64,000 nt of DNA from Planktothricoides sp. SR001 (lineage in GTDB: Bacteria > Cyanobacteriota > Cyanobacteriia > Cyanobacteriales > Laspinemataceae): assembly GCF_001276715.1 (NCBI RefSeq), contig NZ_LIUQ01000001.1, positions 233,435-297,434 of the forward strand. The letters run 5' to 3'. Of this stretch, positions 20,112 through 28,738 are shown in pieces; within the stretch, counting starts at the first letter, position 1, and the number at the start of each line of letters is the position of its first letter. The translations under genes and the position numbers were made by a program. The notes under the pieces are model-generated. The model worked only from the letters and a program-made list of their open reading frames with translations, ran no database searches and had not been told where the DNA came from.

Positions 20112-20303
20112 ATGCAAAAAGTGATTCATAAAACCACAACAAAACAACAAAAAAGTGACTTTCAATACTGGCAACAACAAACACCCCAAAAACGCCTAGA
20201 AGCCCTAGAGCAAATTCGTCAAGAATATCACAAATACAGATATAACAATGCTGAACCAAGACTTCAGAGAGTTTATACAATTATTAAACGACAATCAAGT
20301 TAA
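20112..20303 (+). CDS. Small antitoxin-like protein of a nucleotidyltransferase module
   Basis: 63 aa, MQKVIHKTTTKQQKSDFQYWQQQTPQKRLEALEQIRQEY..., a short basic helical protein. The pattern FxYWxxxxPxxRLxxLEQIRxEY is one I associate with partners encoded just before minimal nucleotidyltransferase toxins in cyanobacteria. It overlaps the next frame by 56 nt. The original C-terminus may have been altered. Function inferred from neighbour and pattern. Confidence 0.6.
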   Translation: MQKVIHKTTTKQQKSDFQYWQQQTPQKRLEALEQIRQEYHKYRYNNAEPRLQRVYTIIKRQSS

Positions 20304-20439
20304 ATATTTAATCATTGGCGGCATAGAAATTGTGATTGATGATATATCGATTAATTTTATCGATCTAGAAAATCTCAAAAAAAATAAAAAAGCATCGGGT
20401 AGACTACAAGATTTAGCCGATTTAGAAAATCTTGAATAA
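20248..20439 (+). pseudogene. Nucleotidyltransferase toxin with internal deletion
   Basis: 63 aa. The N-terminal MLNQDFREFIQLLNDNQVKYLIIGG is the beginning of a nucleotidyltransferase-fold protein (AbiEii/MNT-like). It runs straight into EIVIDDISINFIDLENLKKNKKASGRLQDLADLENL, the end of the same family. The middle, including the two catalytic aspartates after the GG motif, is missing. The frame is preserved across the deletion, so a short inactive protein could still be made. Confidence 0.75.
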
Positions 20440-20757
20440 TACCATGTTTAATAAATCATGCAACAATAGCTTACAAGTAGGTTGAACCACCGGGTGCAGA
20501 CCCTGCCTGTAGCCAGAAAAAGCGTCAGTTGCCCACCGCGAATAAAGGTGGGCAGGTCATGGGGTAAAGTGGGCAAATTTTTACCGTTCAAACCCTGCCC
20601 ACCCTACCGCTAGATTCAATTATAAATTAGGATTTCATTGGGGGAAGCTAAAGGTGGGCAGGTCATGGGGTAAAGTGGGCAAATTTTAACCCAATATCTG
20701 CCCAACCTACCTCTGGATTCAATTATAATTTAGTAGTTTATTAAGGGAGTTATCGGC
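20440..20757. repeat. Intergenic repeats before dnaE-C
   Basis: Two copies of AGGTGGGCAGGTCATGGGGT (20548 and 20652), each followed by AAAGTGGGCAAATTTT, a TGCCCACCCTACC motif also found in the 0.6-kb duplication, and two copies of TGGATTCAATTATAA-like sequence. The dnaE-C ribosome binding site AAGGGAG is at 20743-20749. Confidence 0.7.
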
Positions 20758-20865
20758 GTGGTTAAAATTGTTTCTCGTCAACGAGTAGGCACAGAAAATG
20801 TTTATGATATCGGCGTGGTGAAAGACCACAATTTTCTGTTAGGCAATGGGTTAGTGGCTTCTAAT
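20758..20865 (+). other. DnaE split intein, C-terminal half
   Basis: 36 residues MVKIVSRQRVGTENVYDIGV... ending DHNFLLGNGLVASN before Cys+1. Block F (NVYDIGVVKDHNFLL) and the terminal Asn are present, and the following Cys is the trans-esterification nucleophile. The residue before Asn is Ser, as in several fast DnaE inteins. Expected to assemble with the 14099-14398 half. Confidence 0.95.
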
Positions 20866-22101
20866 TGCTTTAATAAATCCCACTCTACTGCCTACGCTTA
20901 TGTCACCTACCAAACCGCCTATTTAAAAGCGAATTATCCCGCCGAATATATGGCGGCGCTGCTGACGGCAAATAGTGGCGATCAGGATAAGGTGAATAAA
21001 TATATCGCCAACTGTACCAGTATGGGGATTACGGTAGAACCGCCGAATATTAATGAGTCAGAAGTGGATTTTACCCCGGTGGGCGATCGCAAAATTTTGT
21101 TTGGACTTTCCGCCATTAAAAATGTGGGAGAAGGAGCAATTCGTTCCATTTTAGATGCGCGGGCAGAGGGAAAACCTTTTAAATCTTTACCGGATTTATG
21201 TCAACGAGTAGACTTGCATAAAGTCAATAGCCGAACTTTAGAATCTTTGATTAAATGTGGGGCATTAGATTGTCTAAATTCTAATCGCCAACAAACTATT
21301 GACCATTTGAGACTGGTGCTCGATTGGGCGCAAAAAAAAGCCAAAGAAAAAGAAAGTGGTCAAATGAATATTTTTGATATTTTTGGCGGCAATGATAACG
21401 GGAATCAAGCAGAATTTGAAGTCGCACCCAGCCCGCCCAATAGTCCCGATTTTAGCCCCCAAGAAAAACTCCAGTTTGAAAAAGAACTGCTGGGTTTTTA
21501 TGTTTCTGACCATCCGCTGAAAGCCATTCAAACAGCTTCTCACTTGCTTGGCCCAATTCATTTGGGGGATTTAGCTCATTATGCCTCAGAAAAGAAAACT
21601 ATTAGCGCCATTGTGATGCTGAGTGCAGTCAAGGAAGTGATTACCAAAAAAGGCGATCGCATGGCCATTGTGCAAATGGAAGACCTCACCGGATCTGCTG
21701 AGGCGGTGATTTTTCCCAAGTCCTATCAACCCATTGAAGCTTATATCAAAGCAGATCGTCGGTTAATTATTTGGGGAAAAGTAGACCAACGAGATGACAA
21801 AGTGCAAATTATTCTCGAAGATGCAGAACCCATAGAACAGGTAAAAATGGTGATGGTAGAACTCAGCACCCACCAAGCAGGGGATATTCAAGAACAGCAT
21901 CGGTTAAAAGATATTTTACTGACTAATAAAGGGGAAGCCGATCGCGCCAAAGTTCCGGTGGTAGGAGTTGTAAATTGTGCCACTAAGCGCATTTTTGTGC
22001 CCTTTGGTCAACAGTTTCGGGTAGAAGATAGTCATACTTTAGTAAATGCATTGCAATCAGCGGGATATGCTGCTCGGTCAGAGGCGATCGCGGCCAATTA
22101 A
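20758..22101 (+). CDS. dnaE-C: C-intein fused to DNA polymerase III alpha subunit, C-terminal part
   Basis: 447 aa. The first 36 residues are the C-half of the DnaE split intein, and the polymerase resumes at CFNKSHSTAYAYVTYQTAYLKANYPAEYMAALL. The C-extein carries the rest of the fingers, the helix-hairpin-helix region (LPDLCQRVDLHKVNSRTLESLIKCGALD) and an OB-fold domain (ISAIVMLSAVKEVITKKGDRMAIVQMEDLTGSAEAVIF). GTG is the start, supported by AAGGGAG 9 nt upstream and by exact agreement with other C-inteins (MVKI...). Same strand as dnaE-N and only 6.36 kb from its end. Confidence 0.97.
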   Translation: MVKIVSRQRVGTENVYDIGVVKDHNFLLGNGLVASNCFNKSHSTAYAYVTYQTAYLKANYPAEYMAALLTANSGDQDKVNKYIANCTSMGITVEPPNINESEVDFTPVGDRKILFGLSAIKNVGEGAIRSILDARAEGKPFKSLPDLCQRVDLHKVNSRTLESLIKCGALDCLNSNRQQTIDHLRLVLDWAQKKAKEKESGQMNIFDIFGGNDNGNQAEFEVAPSPPNSPDFSPQEKLQFEKELLGFYVSDHPLKAIQTASHLLGPIHLGDLAHYASEKKTISAIVMLSAVKEVITKKGDRMAIVQMEDLTGSAEAVIFPKSYQPIEAYIKADRRLIIWGKVDQRDDKVQIILEDAEPIEQVKMVMVELSTHQAGDIQEQHRLKDILLTNKGEADRAKVPVVGVVNCATKRIFVPFGQQFRVEDSHTLVNALQSAGYAARSEAIAAN

Positions 22102-22218
22102 GGGACATTAAATAGTTGACTATTCACCAAATAAATTATCCCTCTTGTGAAAAGTTAACCCGAATCGGCAATAAAATCGCTAAAATTGGGATTGATGATA
22201 TTCCAGCGAGGTTGATTT

Positions 22219-22575
22219 ATGCCACAGTTTTTACTAACTTGGTTGGTTGCAGCAATTTCCTTGGTGATTACTGCTCAAATTGTCCCCGGTTTTAACCTAG
22301 ATACTTTCACCGCTGCCGCGATCGCCGCCATAATTATGGGATTAATCAACGCGATCGTCCGACCAATTTTGGTGCTGATGACCTTACCCCTGACGATTTT
22401 AACTTTGGGTTTATTTCTGCTAGTCGTCAACGCCATCTCCATTGGGTTGGTGGCTTATCTCACTCCAGGGTTTGATGTCACGGGTTTTTTCCCAGCGGTG
22501 ATTGGTTCAATTGTTCTATCCTTCGTCTCTGGATTACTCAGTAAATTTGTCGGCACCGATAATCAGGAAGCTTAA
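22219..22575 (+). CDS. Phage holin family IV / four-TM membrane protein
   Basis: 118 aa, nearly all hydrophobic, with four predicted membrane helices (about 4-22, 28-48, 53-77, 88-110). It has the conserved GFNLDTF...GLINAIVRPILVLMTLPLTILTLGLF core of the PF04020 group. The family is chromosomal and widespread, so a lysis role is unlikely. Function unknown. Confidence 0.85.
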   Translation: MPQFLLTWLVAAISLVITAQIVPGFNLDTFTAAAIAAIIMGLINAIVRPILVLMTLPLTILTLGLFLLVVNAISIGLVAYLTPGFDVTGFFPAVIGSIVLSFVSGLLSKFVGTDNQEA

Positions 22576-23031
22576 TCTCAGCCTCAATGCAGGAGTCTGC
22601 CGTCGGCGGAGGGAGGGGCGGAGGGGCAGAGGAGCAGAGGAGCCGCCAATCGGGATGAGGAGACCGCCGACGGCGGAGGGGCAGAGGAGCAGAGGAGCCG
22701 CCAATCGGGATGAGGAGATGAGGAGATGAGGAGCAGAGGAGAAAAATTCTCCCCCGCACCCCCGCACCTTTGCCCCTCGGTCGGTGAGCGAAGCCTGTCC
22801 TGAGCGCAGCCGAAGGGCCGAACCGCCGCACCAGAAGCACCAGAAGCACCTCACAGTAGAGGATAGAGAATATTTTTACAGATCGCCTTGACAACTCATA
22901 CTGATTATGATTAAGTAAAAACTGCGAAGTTAATTAAGGGGTTGTCAAATCAGCCCATTAGGGATCTGAGATAATTCTCATGGCTCTAATTTCATCGTTA
23001 TAAACATCTAATCAAGAGTAAGGATATTACC
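22576..23031. repeat. Purine-rich and palindromic repeats, possible operator before peroxiredoxin
   Basis: GAGGGGCAGAGGAGCAGAGGAG and CCGCCAATCGGGATGAGGAG occur twice between 22600 and 22740, and GCGAAGCCTGTCCTGAGCGC lies near 22788. At 22967-22980 the inverted repeat TGAGATAATTCTCA sits 51 nt before the peroxiredoxin start and could be a redox regulator site. No gene is seen. Confidence 0.6.
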
Positions 23032-23565
23032 ATGCATCATGTAGAAAAAGTGCCCGATGTCGTGTTCAAAACCCGAGTCAGAGATGAGTCCGTAGAAGGC
23101 CCAAACCCATTTCGTTGGCAAGACCGTACCACTCAAGAGATATTTGGGGGTAAGCGGGTAGTTGTATTTTCTCTTCCTGGTGCATTTACTCCCACCTGCT
23201 CTTCTACCCATTTGCCTCGCTACGAAGAACTCTATGATGAAATCAAAGCCCAAGGCGTTGATGAAGTCATTTGCTTATCTGTAAACGATGCATTCGTCAT
23301 GTTCCAATGGGGCAAACATCAAGGAGCAAAAAATGTCTTCTTACTCCCCGATGGTAACGGTGAATTTACCCGGAAAATGGGGATGCTGGTTGATAAATCT
23401 AATTTGGGCTTTGGGATGCGTTCCTGGCGCTATTCAATGGTGGTGAATGATGGCAACATTGAAAAGCTGTTTGTGGAACCCGGTTATTCTGACAACTGCC
23501 CCACCGATCCCTTTGAAGTGTCCGATGCAGACACCATGCTGAATTACCTGAAATCTGCTAAGTAA
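23032..23565 (+). CDS. Type II (Prx5-like) peroxiredoxin
   Basis: 177-aa thiol peroxidase. The peroxidatic Cys lies in the [14 protein letters not shown] motif (about residue 57) with the helper Thr, and the conserved Arg is in [10 protein letters not shown]. Members reduce H2O2 and alkyl hydroperoxides using glutathione/glutaredoxin or thioredoxin. Length and the [16 protein letters not shown] segment match cyanobacterial PrxII. A strong terminator follows, so it is monocistronic. Confidence 0.93.
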   Translation: MHHVEKVPDVVFKTRVRDESVEGPNPFRWQDRTTQEIFGGKRVVVFSLPGAFTPTCSSTHLPRYEELYDEIKAQGVDEVICLSVNDAFVMFQWGKHQGAKNVFLLPDGNGEFTRKMGMLVDKSNLGFGMRSWRYSMVVNDGNIEKLFVEPGYSDNCPTDPFEVSDADTMLNYLKSAK

Positions 23566-23595
23566 TCAGGTTTTACCGTTGGTTTCTGAATAGAG

Positions 23596-23641
23596 AAAGG
23601 GGAAGAATTGAGAGGATAAATTTTCTCAATTCTTCCCCTTT
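23596..23641 (+). terminator. Rho-independent terminator after peroxiredoxin
   Basis: Perfect 18-bp stem (AAAGGGGAAGAATTGAGA and its complement) with a 10-nt loop. The flanking A and T runs allow it to work in either direction. Confidence 0.85.
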
Positions 23642-23835
23642 GCTATATTGATTTGAATGATTGGCAACCGTTGAACATTAGACTTTTTGCATTTTGCAAA
23701 ATTATAAAAAGCCGCTGAATGGCTCTTTTTTTAAGCTAATATTGTTAACCCGCTGCTATCAGCGGTGATGCACAATCAAAGCAGAACAAAATATTCGCTA
23801 TTCACTGAAGAACATTCACAGGAGATTTAAGCATA

Positions 23836-24420
23836 ATGAATGCACCAAAAATTCTTGCTTTTGCTGGCAGCGCCCGTACCGATTCTTTTAACAAAAAATT
23901 GGTGAAAATTGCCGCAGCAGGGGCAAAAGCTGCTGGGGCTGAAGTGACTTATTTAGACTTCCGTGATTTGCCGATGCCTCTCTATGATGAAGATTTAGAA
24001 GCGAGAGAAGGCTTGCCGGAAAATGTCCTCAAGTTTAAGCAGTTAATGAAATCCCATCAAGGGTTATTAATTGCCTGTCCTGAATACAATAGTTCCGTCA
24101 CTCCGTTATTAAAAAATGCTATTGATTGGGCTTCTCGTCCAGAACCCGGAAACCCCCCGATGGCTTTAAGTTGTTTTCGAGATAAAGTGGCAGTGATTAT
24201 GAGTGCCGCTGCCGGTGGTTTTGGCGGTTGGCGCGGTTTGGTTCATTTGCGAGCAATTCTGGGGAATATTGGGGTGTTGGTTTTGCCAGACCAAAAGTGT
24301 ATTCCCCAAGCTTATGAAGCTTTTGATATCCAGGGGAATTTAAAAGATGCTCAACAACAAGCGTCCGTGGCCGAATTGGGGGGTAAATTAACCAGAATAG
24401 TCGTTAAGTTATATACTTGA
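23836..24420 (+). CDS. NADPH-dependent FMN reductase (flavodoxin-like quinone reductase)
   Basis: 194 aa of the NADPH_FMN_red family. The FMN phosphate loop GSARTDSFNKKL is at residues 11-22, and PEYNSSVTPLLKNAIDWASRP near residue 80 is the family signature. It probably reduces quinones or FMN in the cytoplasm. GGAG lies 10 nt before ATG 23836. It stands alone after the peroxiredoxin terminator. Confidence 0.9.
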   Translation: MNAPKILAFAGSARTDSFNKKLVKIAAAGAKAAGAEVTYLDFRDLPMPLYDEDLEAREGLPENVLKFKQLMKSHQGLLIACPEYNSSVTPLLKNAIDWASRPEPGNPPMALSCFRDKVAVIMSAAAGGFGGWRGLVHLRAILGNIGVLVLPDQKCIPQAYEAFDIQGNLKDAQQQASVAELGGKLTRIVVKLYT

Positions 24421-24682
24421 TTGCTTTGTTGTTAGTTATTGGTTATTTGTTGGGTGATTAAATACAGCGCTTGGCGATGTAATAAAATACTCTCGATCAC
24501 CCCTAGCCCCCTTTAAAAAGGGGGGGTTGGGGGCATCGAAGGAGGCTAAAACGTACCTCATAAGATCGAAAAGTGCTGTAATCGCAAAACGAATAACAAA
24601 TAAGCAAGAAATTTCTTGATATAAATTTCTTGCTTATACCGTTGACAATTAAGAATGTAATCATTTAGTCTGGGCGTCAAAG

Positions 24683-24720
24683 CGCCCTCGTTCCCAGGCT
24701 CCAGCCTGGGAACGAGGGCG
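24683..24720. repeat. Perfect 18-bp inverted repeat (CGCCCTCGTTCCCAGGCT)
   Basis: Two perfect 18-nt arms separated by CC. The same core (CTCGTTCCCAGG) recurs near 55493, so it is a dispersed palindromic element. It lies at the 3' end of the minus-strand operon and may also end its transcription. Confidence 0.85.
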
Positions 24721-24754
24721 TAATTGTAGCAATAATTTTTGATGCTTGGTATTA

Positions 24755-26230
24755 TTAAGCCACTTCTACGCGATCGCGTCCTTGTTTTTTGGCCTGGTAA
24801 AGGGCTGCATCTGCTGCTCTAATCACTTCTTCAAAAGTAGAGCCATTGGTGGGAAAACAGGCAACCCCCATCGAGGTAGTAATGCGATCAAGTACCTGGC
24901 CATTATGTACAATCTCTAACTGGCGAATTCCTTGATTAATTTGCCCGGCTCGCTGCACGCTATTTTCTAAATTAGCTTCCGGTAAAATTAAGATGAATTC
25001 CTCTCCGCCATAGCGACAGGCAATATCAGAATTTCTGATGCTTTTGTGCAAAAAGTGACCCAATTTTCTCAAGACAGTATCTCCGGCTTCGTGACCAAAG
25101 GTATCATTGCAGCGCTTAAAATGGTCAACATCAAGCATGATCATTCCCAGGGGCAGTTGCTTTCTAAGAGCGCGATCAATTTCTCTGGTTAAAAATTCTT
25201 CCATATACCGCCGGTTATAGAGTCCGGTGAGGGGGTCACGAATACTTTGCTCTTGGAGAGTTTCTCGTAATTTTAAATTGGCTAAAGCGAGAGAAATATG
25301 TTCGGTGAGATAGGCGACTAATAATTGTTTGTCGGTGGTTAATTTACCCGGTTGTGCCGCACTTAAATAAAGTAGTCCTAATGCTTGACCTTGGGCCATG
25401 ACCGGAATACAGCAATATTCGGCAGGTTCGCTGTGAATATGTTTACATACTAAGTTGGGGTGCCGTTGCGTTACCCAGTGAGGTTGCGATCGCCTCAATG
25501 CCCAACAGTCTGAGTAGATAAACGATTTTAAATCGGACAATAATTCACCCCAAGTCACCACTGCTTCGACAAATTCTCTGCTTTCATCGATTTTAAATAG
25601 AGCCCCAGAAATTTCCGGGAGCAGAACTTGCACCGAAGCGGCGATCGCCTTATAAGCTTCTTCAATGGTCAGACAAACTTGCAAAAAATTACTCATTTTG
25701 CTCAGTTCGGTGAGTTCAAAATTTCGCTGTTGTAATTCTTGGGTTTTCTGGGATAATGCTAATTCCGCTTGTTTGCGTTCTTCGATTTCTGCTAAAGCGC
25801 GATCTCGCATCATGCGATACTCTTGAATTCGGTTCGTCACATCAGTGACATCTTGCAAAATTGCCAAGGCATAATATCCTCTTCGATCCGATTGAGGAAC
25901 TGGGGAAACCGTGGTATGTAAAATCCTGAATTCTCCATTAGGCAGCGGGGCTTTAATAAAGTGTTTGTGCAGTTGCGCCGAAAAAATTGTTGGCGGGCCT
26001 CCGGTAAAAATTTCTTTCAGTCGCATGGCATATTTAGGCTGCATCATATGAGGAAAATATTTTTCAATCGGATAGCCGACAACCTGATCTTTAGCCAGAT
26101 TAGTCCAGGCTTCTAAATATTTATTCCAAAACAACACAATAAAATCTGAATTCAGCACCATTGCCCCGACGGGAATCCGATCGAGCATCTCAAATTCTTT
26201 GGTCAAATGCTTGATTTCTTCATTCATCAT
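24755..26230 (-). CDS. PAS-GAF-GGDEF diguanylate cyclase
   Basis: 491-aa signalling enzyme that would make cyclic di-GMP. An N-terminal PAS domain lies at about residues 10-130 (VGAMVLNSDFIVLFWNKYLEAW), then a short coiled coil (about 140-180) and a GAF domain (about 180-320). The C-terminal GGDEF domain has the intact active site CRYGGEEF and an upstream RNSD product-inhibition site. The CheC-like gene overlaps its start by 11 nt. It is the last gene of a response regulator/CheC/cyclase operon, so it is the likely output. Confidence 0.93.
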   Translation of the reverse strand: MMNEEIKHLTKEFEMLDRIPVGAMVLNSDFIVLFWNKYLEAWTNLAKDQVVGYPIEKYFPHMMQPKYAMRLKEIFTGGPPTIFSAQLHKHFIKAPLPNGEFRILHTTVSPVPQSDRRGYYALAILQDVTDVTNRIQEYRMMRDRALAEIEERKQAELALSQKTQELQQRNFELTELSKMSNFLQVCLTIEEAYKAIAASVQVLLPEISGALFKIDESREFVEAVVTWGELLSDLKSFIYSDCWALRRSQPHWVTQRHPNLVCKHIHSEPAEYCCIPVMAQGQALGLLYLSAAQPGKLTTDKQLLVAYLTEHISLALANLKLRETLQEQSIRDPLTGLYNRRYMEEFLTREIDRALRKQLPLGMIMLDVDHFKRCNDTFGHEAGDTVLRKLGHFLHKSIRNSDIACRYGGEEFILILPEANLENSVQRAGQINQGIRQLEIVHNGQVLDRITTSMGVACFPTNGSTFEEVIRAADAALYQAKKQGRDRVEVA

Positions 26231-26834
26231 CGATATCCATTAGGTGAGAAATCGCCGCCATTAAATTCTCAAACGATCCCAATTTAAACAGTAAGATAAT
26301 ATTGCCTTTAATCGGCATATCTTCAATATTAAAACTATTTTGGGCTAACAAGATGGTATGATTGGCATTATAGCCTTGGATTTCTAATAAATGATCCACA
26401 CTATCTTCAAGATAATTGGGCAGCAAATATTCAAAATCTTGTTTTAGCAGGTTACTCATCGCGCCCATAATGCCACTCAGAACAATATTCCCCACCTCGG
26501 TTAAAGCACCAATTTTCATAGAATCCAGATCCGGACTACTCAGTTCTCCCTCGGTGAGAATCGAGACTAATTGTGAAGCACTATCCGTGGGAAAAACCAG
26601 TTGAGCATTGCCGCTTAATGTCCCACCAAACGTTAACCGGACTGTGGACAGGGGATTGCCTTCTAAGCGATCGGCTAATTCTTTTTTTGCCTCCAATGGG
26701 GACATAATTTTCACCCAAGGAATTTGCAAACAAATATGCAAGCCAATCATTTCATTTAAAACTCCAGCGGATCGCCCCACGCCAATGTTGAACACTTCCT
26801 GTAAGGTATTCAGTTGACTATCGGTCAAGTTCAT
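26220..26834 (-). CDS. CheC-like phosphatase
   Basis: 204-aa protein of the CheC/CheX/FliY family, which dephosphorylates CheY-type regulators. The two family signatures ExxNxxxG are visible as LQEVFNIGVGRSAG near residue 12 and LTEVGNIVLSGIMGAM near residue 110. Its start overlaps the stop of the response regulator by 4 nt, so its substrate is probably that regulator. Confidence 0.88.
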   Translation of the reverse strand: MNLTDSQLNTLQEVFNIGVGRSAGVLNEMIGLHICLQIPWVKIMSPLEAKKELADRLEGNPLSTVRLTFGGTLSGNAQLVFPTDSASQLVSILTEGELSSPDLDSMKIGALTEVGNIVLSGIMGAMSNLLKQDFEYLLPNYLEDSVDHLLEIQGYNANHTILLAQNSFNIEDMPIKGNIILLFKLGSFENLMAAISHLMDIDDE

Positions 26835-27208
26835 AAAATTGTTTCCTTTTTTTCCAGGATATTTTGGTCAATCAGTGTTGTTAATTTTTCCGGTTTCGGC
26901 GGTTTATATAGAATCGCTTTTGCGCCAAAATTCAGACATTTTTGCCTGGCGGTTTCTTGGGTATCGGCGGTAATCACAATCACAGGAATTGTAGATTTTT
27001 GTTTCTGTAAAATTTTGAGAATTTCTAACCCATTCGGGTCGGGGATTAATAGGTCGAGTAAGATACAATCCGGTTGGTGAAGATGAATCATTTCTAAGGC
27101 TTCGGTGCCATTGGTCGCTTCTACGGTTTGGTGAGCGTTGGCTTTTAAGATTTTCCGAATGACTGTGCGGCTAATTAAGGCATCGTCAACAATAAGAATT
27201 AAGGCCAT
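26831..27208 (-). CDS. CheY-like single-domain response regulator
   Basis: 125-aa receiver domain with no output domain. The phospho-acceptor Asp is in DCILLDLLIPD (about residue 54), the acidic pair is at VDDA, the Thr switch is in VIVITADTQE and Lys in AILYKPPKPEK. It is the first gene of the minus-strand operon. It probably carries a phosphoryl signal that CheC removes and that tunes the cyclase. The cognate kinase is not in the window. Confidence 0.92.
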   Translation of the reverse strand: MALILIVDDALISRTVIRKILKANAHQTVEATNGTEALEMIHLHQPDCILLDLLIPDPNGLEILKILQKQKSTIPVIVITADTQETARQKCLNFGAKAILYKPPKPEKLTTLIDQNILEKKETIL

Positions 27209-27264
27209 ATTTCTAATTTTCTCAAACGTAAATGGAGAGCGATCGCCCCCCAGAGCTATGATGT

Positions 27265-27340
27265 GGGTGGAAGTTTTTTCCAGAACTATTTTTCCAGAAC
27301 TGTTTTTCCAGAACTATTTTTCCAGAACTATTTTATAACT
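27265..27340. repeat. Tandem repeat TTTTTCCAGAACTA
   Basis: About four near-perfect 14-nt copies (TTTTTCCAGAACTA/TG) run in tandem upstream of the response regulator. Confidence 0.85.
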
Positions 27341-27355
27341 AGAGTATCATTAGTA

Positions 27356-27455
27356 TCATGCCGATATCATATCGATTATGACTCTGATGACCACGCTCGT
27401 CTCGATCGCCCGATCGCGGCCTTGGGCTTTTGCTTGGTACAACGCCGTATCCACC
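27356..27455 (-). pseudogene. C-terminal fragment of a third GGDEF gene
   Basis: The minus strand reads RVDTALYQAKAQGRDRAIETSVV followed by ten residues and a stop. This is the universal C-terminal end of GGDEF domains (compare DAALYQAKKQGRDR and DMALYQAKTQGRDR in the two intact genes). The rest of the gene is absent, so this is a deletion relic. Confidence 0.85.
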
Positions 27456-27615
27456 CGCAAAAAATCACAGAACTTCCGCAACGACCTTATATATAGAGGA
27501 TTGGTGCGTTACGCTTTGCGCTTTCGCACCCTACTAATAGCTTATATATAGAGGATTGGTGCCTTAGGCTTTGCGCTTTCGCACCCTACCAATTTTGTAC
27601 CTGAGTCGATGGAAA

Positions 27616-28290
27616 ATGATCCCAATTCATCGGTCCCACCCTTGGCCACAAAATGAGTCCGAAGCCCTGCTGATTCAAGAAAAACTCCGATCGCAGACGA
27701 TCTCCACCCTGGATATGCCATCGGTCAATCCATCGGTCAAGTATGTGGCGGGGGTCGATGTGAGCTATAGTGCCGATGATACGATCGCCAAAGCAGCGGT
27801 GGTGGTGTTAAGTTTTCCTGACTTGCAACTGTGCGATCAGGCGATCGCCTGCGGTCCGACAACCTTTCCCTACATTCCTGGTTTTCTATCTTTTAGAGAA
27901 GTGCCCCCGGTTTTAGATGCCTTGGCAAAACTGACGATTTGCCCGGACTTACTTCTCTGTGATGGTCATGGTTTAGCCCATCCCCGGCGATTTGGCTTGG
28001 CTTGTCACTTGGGGGTTTTGACCAATATTCCGACCATTGGCGTGGCGAAATCTCGCTATATTGGTCAACACGATCCATTAGGAGAAAAGCGGGGCAGTTG
28101 GCAACCGTTGATTGACCAAGGCGAAATTGTTGGCGCGGTGGTGCGATCGCGTACTGGAGTCCAGCCAATTTATGTATCGATTGGCCATCGTCTTGATTTA
28201 GCCACCGCCATTGACTATGTTTTGCAATGTACCCCGAAATATCGTTTACCAGAAACAACTCGTCAAGCCGATCAACTGGCTTCTATGTAG
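27616..28290 (+). CDS. nfi: Endonuclease V (deoxyinosine 3' endonuclease)
   Basis: About 224 aa. It nicks DNA one nucleotide 3' to deoxyinosine and other deaminated bases. Motifs seen are VAGVDVSY (first metal-binding Asp), PYIPGFLSFRE, LLCDGHGLAHPRRFGLACHLG and GVAKSRY. ATG 27616 is preferred to the upstream TTG at 27571, which begins in an intergenic repeat (GCGCTTTCGCACCCTAC, two copies). Single gene. Confidence 0.93.
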   Translation: MIPIHRSHPWPQNESEALLIQEKLRSQTISTLDMPSVNPSVKYVAGVDVSYSADDTIAKAAVVVLSFPDLQLCDQAIACGPTTFPYIPGFLSFREVPPVLDALAKLTICPDLLLCDGHGLAHPRRFGLACHLGVLTNIPTIGVAKSRYIGQHDPLGEKRGSWQPLIDQGEIVGAVVRSRTGVQPIYVSIGHRLDLATAIDYVLQCTPKYRLPETTRQADQLASM

Positions 28291-28399
28291 GAGGGATTGG
28301 TGAATTTGTTTGAACCCAGACACAGTTGCATCATTCGTCGCATTGAAGATCGCGATTAAATAAGTAAAAATAGCGACCAGTAATCCGAGGATTTAGCCG

Positions 28400-28636
28400 A
28401 TGGCATTTTATATCTACAATCTTGGCCCTGTGAGTGGTAAACTCCAGGAATATGCGGATATGGACGGCATGGTTCCCGAAAAAGGCGACAAATGGCAAGA
28501 TTTTCGGTGGCCTCACAGCAATGCCAAAGCTTTTAGGGAACAAGGTAAAAGTGAAAAACTCTGGCAAGAATTTGTGGCACAGGCGATCGCCGCAACCAGC
28601 AAAGCATTGCAGCAGCTAGAGGATCTGGAATGGTAA
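28400..28636 (+). CDS. Small conserved hypothetical protein
   Basis: 78 aa, MAFYIYNLGPVSGKLQEYADMDGM..., soluble, with a helical C-terminus (EKLWQEFVAQAIAATSKALQQLEDLEW). It has no recognised motif. Codon use looks like that of the neighbours, and it starts with ATG after GAGGA. I do not know a function. It ends before a region rich in CACCAT repeats. Confidence 0.6.
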   Translation: MAFYIYNLGPVSGKLQEYADMDGMVPEKGDKWQDFRWPHSNAKAFREQGKSEKLWQEFVAQAIAATSKALQQLEDLEW

Positions 28637-28738
28637 GCACCATCAGGTAAGCACCATAATATAAGTATCAGGCATTCCCACCCAGAGAAACCGGGTTTCT
28701 CACTGTTTCTCACTCAGGGGTGGCCATGATTCTTGCAC

